A DNA stretch of 43,274 nucleotides. It comes from F23-B02 sp963610045 (GTDB lineage: Bacteria > Bacillota > Clostridia > Oscillospirales > Oscillospiraceae). The notes under the pieces were generated by a model. That model was not told the origin of the DNA and did not search any database. It saw nothing but the letters and a program-made list of their open reading frames with translations. The translations under genes and the position numbers were made by a program. The stretch is taken from positions 1 through 43,274 of the forward strand of contig CAVDMS010000007.1 in NCBI GenBank assembly GCA_963610045.1, given 5' to 3'. The first letter of the stretch is position 1. Each line of letters begins with the position of its first letter. This document shows, piece after piece, positions 40,194 to 43,274 of the stretch.

Positions 40194-41132
40194 TCAGACA
40201 GTGCCGAGGTCTATCGCCCGGTCGTGATTTGCCGCAAGCGTCTCTGCGGCGTTGTAGCCCATCTTCTTCTGACGGTTGTTCATTGCGGCAAGCTCCAAAA
40301 TGACCGCAAGGTTCCTGCCCGGGCGCACCGGGATCGTTATGCTCGGCACCGTCACGCCGAGAATGTCCTGCGTTTCGTTCGTAAGCCCCAGTCGGTCGTA
40401 TGCCTTGCCGTCGTCCCATATCTCCATGTTCACGACGAGGTCAATGGCGCTTTCGGGCTTTACCGCACCGACGCCGTATATGTGGCGGACGTCCACAACG
40501 CCGATGCCTCGCAGCTCCATGTAGTAGCGGATAAGCTCCGGCGCAGAGCCGACAAGGCTGCCCTTGCTCAGCTTGCGGATATCAACTGCGTCGTCGGCGA
40601 TGAGGCGGTGACCCCTCTTTATAAGCTCAAGCGCAGTCTCGCTCTTGCCGATGCCGGAGTCGCCGGTCAGAAGCAGCCCTTCGCCGTGGACCTCGACAAG
40701 CACGCCGTGTACCGTCGTGCGGGGGGCGAGGTGGAAGTGCAGTGCGCTTATGACGTTCGCCATGAAGTCGGAGGTGTCCTCCGTCGTCGTGAAAACGTTG
40801 CGGTCGTACTTCCTCGCCGCCTCGATGCATTCGGGGAACGCCGCAGCACCGTGGCAGATGACGAGTGCTGAAATGTCCCACTTAAAAAGATCGTCGAAGC
40901 AGCGTCTGCGCTCGTCCTCGGTTTTAAGCTCCAGATAGGTGCTTTCGACCCTGCCCATGATCTGGAGCCGCTTGGGGTCGAAGTAGTTGTAAAAGCCCGC
41001 AAGCTGCAGTGCGGGACGGTTGACGTCCGCCGTGGTGAGCAGCCTTTCCTCGTAGTCCTCCGAGGTGTGCAGCGGCAAAAGCCCGTTTTCCTCCGCCAGT
41101 GTTTTGAGCCTTACGGAATACTTTCCTGCCAT
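40194..41132 (-). CDS. hprK: HPr(Ser) kinase/phosphorylase
   Basis: Bifunctional enzyme that phosphorylates or dephosphorylates Ser46 of HPr in response to ATP, FBP and phosphate, controlling carbon catabolite repression. The 312 residues have the N-terminal domain (about 1-130) and the kinase domain with Walker A LTGDSGIGKSETAL (about 155-168), the catalytic IADDAVDIRK Asp region and the signature ELRGIGVVDVRHIYGVGAV. GGAGGGATAGGCGCAT precedes the ATG. It is first of hprK-murB-rapZ-whiA-dnaE, with a strong promoter upstream, and links sugar status to wall-synthesis genes in the same transcript. Confidence 0.95.
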   Translation of the reverse strand: MAGKYSVRLKTLAEENGLLPLHTSEDYEERLLTTADVNRPALQLAGFYNYFDPKRLQIMGRVESTYLELKTEDERRRCFDDLFKWDISALVICHGAAAFPECIEAARKYDRNVFTTTEDTSDFMANVISALHFHLAPRTTVHGVLVEVHGEGLLLTGDSGIGKSETALELIKRGHRLIADDAVDIRKLSKGSLVGSAPELIRYYMELRGIGVVDVRHIYGVGAVKPESAIDLVVNMEIWDDGKAYDRLGLTNETQDILGVTVPSITIPVRPGRNLAVILELAAMNNRQKKMGYNAAETLAANHDRAIDLGTV

Positions 41133-41169
41133 ATGCGCCTATCCCTCCTATGTTATTCTATAATATTAT

Positions 41170-41198
41170 ATTATATCTATGCACGGGGTCTGCGTCAA
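41170..41198 (-). promoter_or_regulatory. sigma-A promoter of the hprK operon
   Basis: Minus-strand TTGACG (41193-41198), a 17-bp spacer and a perfect TATAAT (41170-41175). Confidence 0.75.
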
Positions 41199-41256
41199 GC
41201 ACGGCGGGCAGGACAAAGAGCGCAAGGCGGCGCAATTTATTTTATGAAAAAATGTC

Positions 41257-41285
41257 TTGCAATTGCCGTGATTGTCTGCTATTAT
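41257..41285 (+). promoter_or_regulatory. sigma-A promoter of rpmB
   Basis: TTGCAA (41257-41262), a 17-bp spacer and TATTAT (41280-41285), about 57 bases before the rpmB ATG. Confidence 0.6.
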
Positions 41286-41341
41286 ATATAAGCTGTCCTT
41301 TTTAGAGGCGGCTAAACACAAGCAAGGAGGTGCTTCAACAA

Positions 41342-41530
41342 ATGGCAAAGTGTGAATTTTGCGACAAGGGTCTTGCCTTCGGCATCCAGGTTTCCCATTC
41401 TCACAGACGTTCCAACCGTACTTGGAAGCCCAACGTGAAGCGCGTCAAGGCGATCGTGGACGGAAGTCCCAAGCATGTTTATGCTTGCACCCGCTGCCTG
41501 CGCAGCGGCAAGGTCACCCGCGCTGTGTAA
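41342..41530 (+). CDS. rpmB: 50S ribosomal protein L28
   Basis: Ribosomal protein of 62 residues, the standard Gram-positive length. It shows the GIQVSHSHRRSNRTWKPNVK core and the zinc-ribbon cysteines C4-x2-C7 and C49-x2-C52, so this is the zinc-binding (C+) form that can be replaced by a C- paralogue during zinc starvation in some species. The ATG follows AAGGAGGTG; an in-frame start four codons earlier overlaps that site and is rejected. It is monocistronic, with its own promoter and a terminator directly downstream. Confidence 0.96.
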   Translation: MAKCEFCDKGLAFGIQVSHSHRRSNRTWKPNVKRVKAIVDGSPKHVYACTRCLRSGKVTRAV

Positions 41531-41548
41531 TTTTATATTACCCGAAAC

Positions 41549-41574
41549 AAGCCCGCCTTACGGCGGGCTTTTTT
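41549..41574 (+). terminator. terminator after rpmB
   Basis: A 9-bp perfect stem AAGCCCGCC/GGCGGGCTT with a TTAC loop and T run. Confidence 0.9.
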
Positions 41575-41587
41575 CGTTGTCCGCAGC

Positions 41588-41627
41588 AAAAGACTCCGAA
41601 AGCTTTATCTCGCTTCCGGAGTCTTTT
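41588..41627. terminator. bidirectional terminator after the PrsA-like gene
   Basis: An 11-bp outer stem AAAAGACTCCG/CGGAGTCTTTT plus an AAGC/GCTT inner stem, with a small bulge. It faces leftward transcription from the foldase gene. Confidence 0.8.
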
Positions 41628-41644
41628 CGTTTTAAATCGCAAAT

Positions 41645-42910
41645 TTACTTGTCGCTCTCGGCTTCTTTGCTCGCCTTGTAGTCATCGTAGCTTGTAAGCG
41701 TAAATCCGCTGTCGGTGAACATCGACTTGAAGCTCGACGCCGTATAGCCGTTTACGAACTCCGCCGTCGCCTTCTCCGCCTTTTCGTCGAGCATATCGGA
41801 GAACTCGTTATCCGCAACGGTGGCGGCAAGAGTCATGGTGGAGCTGGCGTAGGGATCGACTATCGCCTTTTCCGTGTCAAGGGGCAGACGCACGATGATG
41901 TGATAGCCGTAGGTGCTCTGAACAGGCTCCGAGACCTCGTAGTCCTTGAGGCTCAGGCAGCAGTTATAAAACTCCTCGACCATTGCGCCCTTGGCAAACT
42001 CGTAGCCCTCGGCATTGTCGGAATACATGAAGCTGTCCGCCTCGTTTGCGGTACCGCAGTTCGGGCAGGTGAGCTTGCCCTCGTCGAAGTCCTTCTTGTG
42101 GATGCCGAAGATCTTCTCGCAGCCGGTGCATTTTGCACGGTACTTGAGATCGTCGCAGTACTCGGCTTTAAGCTCTGCAAAGCGGGTCATCATCTCGTCG
42201 GTGTCGCTTATCGCGCGAAGCTCGTCGGAAAGCTGCTTTGCAAGCTCGGTGCGGCGCTCGACCTCCGCCTCGGAATACTCCTCGGTGCCGTTCGGATCCT
42301 TGGTCTGGATGAGGATGTGGTTTGCATTAACATAGCCGTTTTCCTCGGCGTACTTGAGAACGTCGGCTTCCTTGAGCTTTTCGCCGTTTTCGCCGTACAT
42401 ATCCGCAAAAAGTGCGTTTGAAATGAGGTTCATTTCAAGGTTCTTCTTGTAGTAATCGTAATTTATATTGACGCCCGCAAGATACTCACGGAGCTTCTCC
42501 TGATCGGCGCCCTCACCGCACCAATTCTCGGCGGCATTTTTAAGGGTCTCGTCGATCTCGGCCTTGTCCTCGTCGCTGAGCTTTAAGCCTCTGTCATTAA
42601 ATTCCGCCTCGACTATGCGGCTTTTTACTATGGTCTCCTTGGTGTTTGCGACGCACCACTCGAAGTTGGTCTGATTCTCGTCGAAGGGTGAGGCCGCATC
42701 CCAGTCAACGGCGCTGCTTCCGGTGTAGTTGCTGTATATGTACTGGAGGTAGCTTGCGGAGTAGCCGAGCCAGTAGCAGTATTCGTCGAAGCTGACCTCG
42801 GAGCCGTTCACGACCATGACGGTATCTTCCTTGTAGCTGTCGCCGGAACAGCCTGCAAAGCAGCCCAGAACCATAACGAGAGCAAGCGTAAGCGTAATAA
42901 ATTTTTTCAT
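41645..42910 (-). CDS. PrsA-like foldase lipoprotein with inserted zinc ribbon
   Basis: Lipoprotein of the SurA/PrsA peptidyl-prolyl isomerase group, 421 residues, acting outside the membrane on secreted proteins. The signal peptide ends at lipobox FAGC (Cys21). A SurA-like N-terminal chaperone region (about 30-190) leads into a parvulin-type domain that begins ANHILIQTKD (about 196) and ends PVQSTYGYHIIVRLPL (about 342). Between them, where parvulins have a short Ser-Asp/Gly-Gly loop, lies a four-cysteine ribbon: C261-x2-C264 and C282-x2-C285. Key catalytic-pocket residues of active parvulins are not all obvious, so isomerase activity is uncertain. ATG 42910 has GGAG eight bases before it; a longer ORF is rejected. 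Confidence 0.82.
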   Translation of the reverse strand: MKKFITLTLALVMVLGCFAGCSGDSYKEDTVMVVNGSEVSFDEYCYWLGYSASYLQYIYSNYTGSSAVDWDAASPFDENQTNFEWCVANTKETIVKSRIVEAEFNDRGLKLSDEDKAEIDETLKNAAENWCGEGADQEKLREYLAGVNINYDYYKKNLEMNLISNALFADMYGENGEKLKEADVLKYAEENGYVNANHILIQTKDPNGTEEYSEAEVERRTELAKQLSDELRAISDTDEMMTRFAELKAEYCDDLKYRAKCTGCEKIFGIHKKDFDEGKLTCPNCGTANEADSFMYSDNAEGYEFAKGAMVEEFYNCCLSLKDYEVSEPVQSTYGYHIIVRLPLDTEKAIVDPYASSTMTLAATVADNEFSDMLDEKAEKATAEFVNGYTASSFKSMFTDSGFTLTSYDDYKASKEAESDK

Positions 42911-42943
42911 TTGCAATTCTCCATTCTGCAAAAATCACATAGT

Positions 42944-42972
42944 ATTTTACTATACAATAGCTGCGTAATCAA
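42944..42972 (-). promoter_or_regulatory. sigma-A promoter of the PrsA-like gene
   Basis: Minus-strand TTGATT (42967-42972), a 17-bp spacer and TAAAAT (42944-42949). Confidence 0.6.
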
Positions 42973-43116
42973 CAGATATTTGTAAATATTTAAGCCGAGC
43001 GGTTTTCGTGCGCACGACCGCCGCAGCATTGCAGACCGCCGCAGTCATGCCTCCAGACGATGCAAAGCGACCTCCGGTCTCATACCTCCAGCCGGTGTGA
43101 GACAAGCTCCATTCTC

Positions 43117-43274
43117 ATGCCTCCCTCTGACGAGGGAGGTGTCAAAATCGTAAGATTTTGACGGAGGGAGAGAAGACGTAGAAACTCGCAACGCATTAAA
43201 AATGCAAGGAAAACTGAAGGTTTTCTCTCCCTCAGTCGGCTTACGCCGACAGCTCCCTCGTCAGAGGGAGCCAT
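43117..43274 (+). repeat. four-hairpin inverted-repeat element, copy with internal deletion
   Basis: A 158-bp copy with both ends intact (ATGCCTCCCTCTGACGAGGG to GAGGGAGCCAT) but about 54 bases of the centre missing relative to copies 1 and 2. The hairpins read GTCAAAATC/GATTTTGAC with loop GTAA, and GTCGGC/GCCGAC. The flank to the left (GACAAGCTCCATTCTC) resembles the flank of copy 2 (AACAAGCTCCTATATC). The window ends at its last base. Confidence 0.85.

Larger units (their letters stand above)
42911..43274. other. gene-free stretch at right edge
   Basis: No gene is supported. It contains the PrsA-like promoter (42944-42972), a degenerate repeat zone at ~43010-43110 (GACCGCCGCAG twice; CATACCTCC/CATGCCTCC words) and a third large copy of the four-hairpin repeat, which reaches the last base of the window. 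Confidence 0.65.

Noticed and set aside
1..43274. tRNA, rRNA, prophage, integrase or IS transposase genes
   Set aside because: I looked for these on both strands and saw none. The only mobile-looking DNA is the non-coding repeat family.

Overview
The window looks like a chromosomal segment from a GC-rich, spore-forming Clostridia bacterium, probably Oscillospiraceae-like. This is inferred from the gene set and order (SpoIVB, WhiA, SepF, DivIVA, HPr kinase, DnaE, Hfq, an M14 peptidase with LysM) and from frequent GGAGG ribosome sites. It is almost entirely housekeeping DNA. I see no tRNA, rRNA, transposase, phage gene or CRISPR array.

Layout. 0.1-2 kb: a YkvI-like membrane protein and BirA, divergent from a TetR-type regulator. 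2.7-6.3 kb: a DUF3298-type lipoprotein, a cytosolic-looking M14 peptidase with peptidoglycan-binding and LysM domains, and the sporulation protease SpoIVB. 6.3-6.8 kb: a gene-free stretch with the first copy of a repeat element. 6.8-8.3 kb: a second TetR-type regulator divergent from a flavodoxin/ferredoxin protein. 8.3-18.8 kb: a long leftward block mutL-miaA-hfq-hlyD-like-yggS-sepF-divIVA, then ileS-lspA-rluD, resembling the ylm-divIVA-ileS-lspA-ylyB region of Bacillus. 18.9-24.2 kb: rightward miaB, a small membrane protein, mutS and a CPBP protease. 24.2-25.4 kb: rplJ-rplL behind an L10 leader with an attenuator. 25.4-26.2 kb: a repeat-rich island. 26.2-28.3 kb: an anchored Pro/Ser-rich protein, a PepSY protein and an EamA transporter. 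28.4-33.2 kb: gltX divergent from trpS-tagO/wecA-wecB. 33.3-41.1 kb: a leftward block hprK-murB-rapZ-whiA-dnaE-LOG. 41.3-43.3 kb: rpmB, a PrsA-like foldase with an inserted zinc ribbon, and another repeat copy at the right edge.

Functional themes: mismatch repair (MutS, MutL) and i6A/ms2i6A tRNA modification (MiaA, MiaB) meet around one divergent promoter region. Division and envelope genes (SepF, DivIVA, LspA, MurB, WecA/WecB) are spread through the operons.

The most unusual signal is a dispersed non-coding repeat of about 212 bp. There are two full copies, one copy with an internal deletion and one half copy. Each end carries two hairpins, and paired base changes between copies preserve the stems. 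A second structured repeat lies beside it at 26.0-26.2 kb. Other points of interest are the zinc ribbon inside the PrsA-like protein, a 130-residue tail on LspA, overlapping back-to-back promoters for gltX and trpS, and a shared operator-like sequence at both TetR loci.
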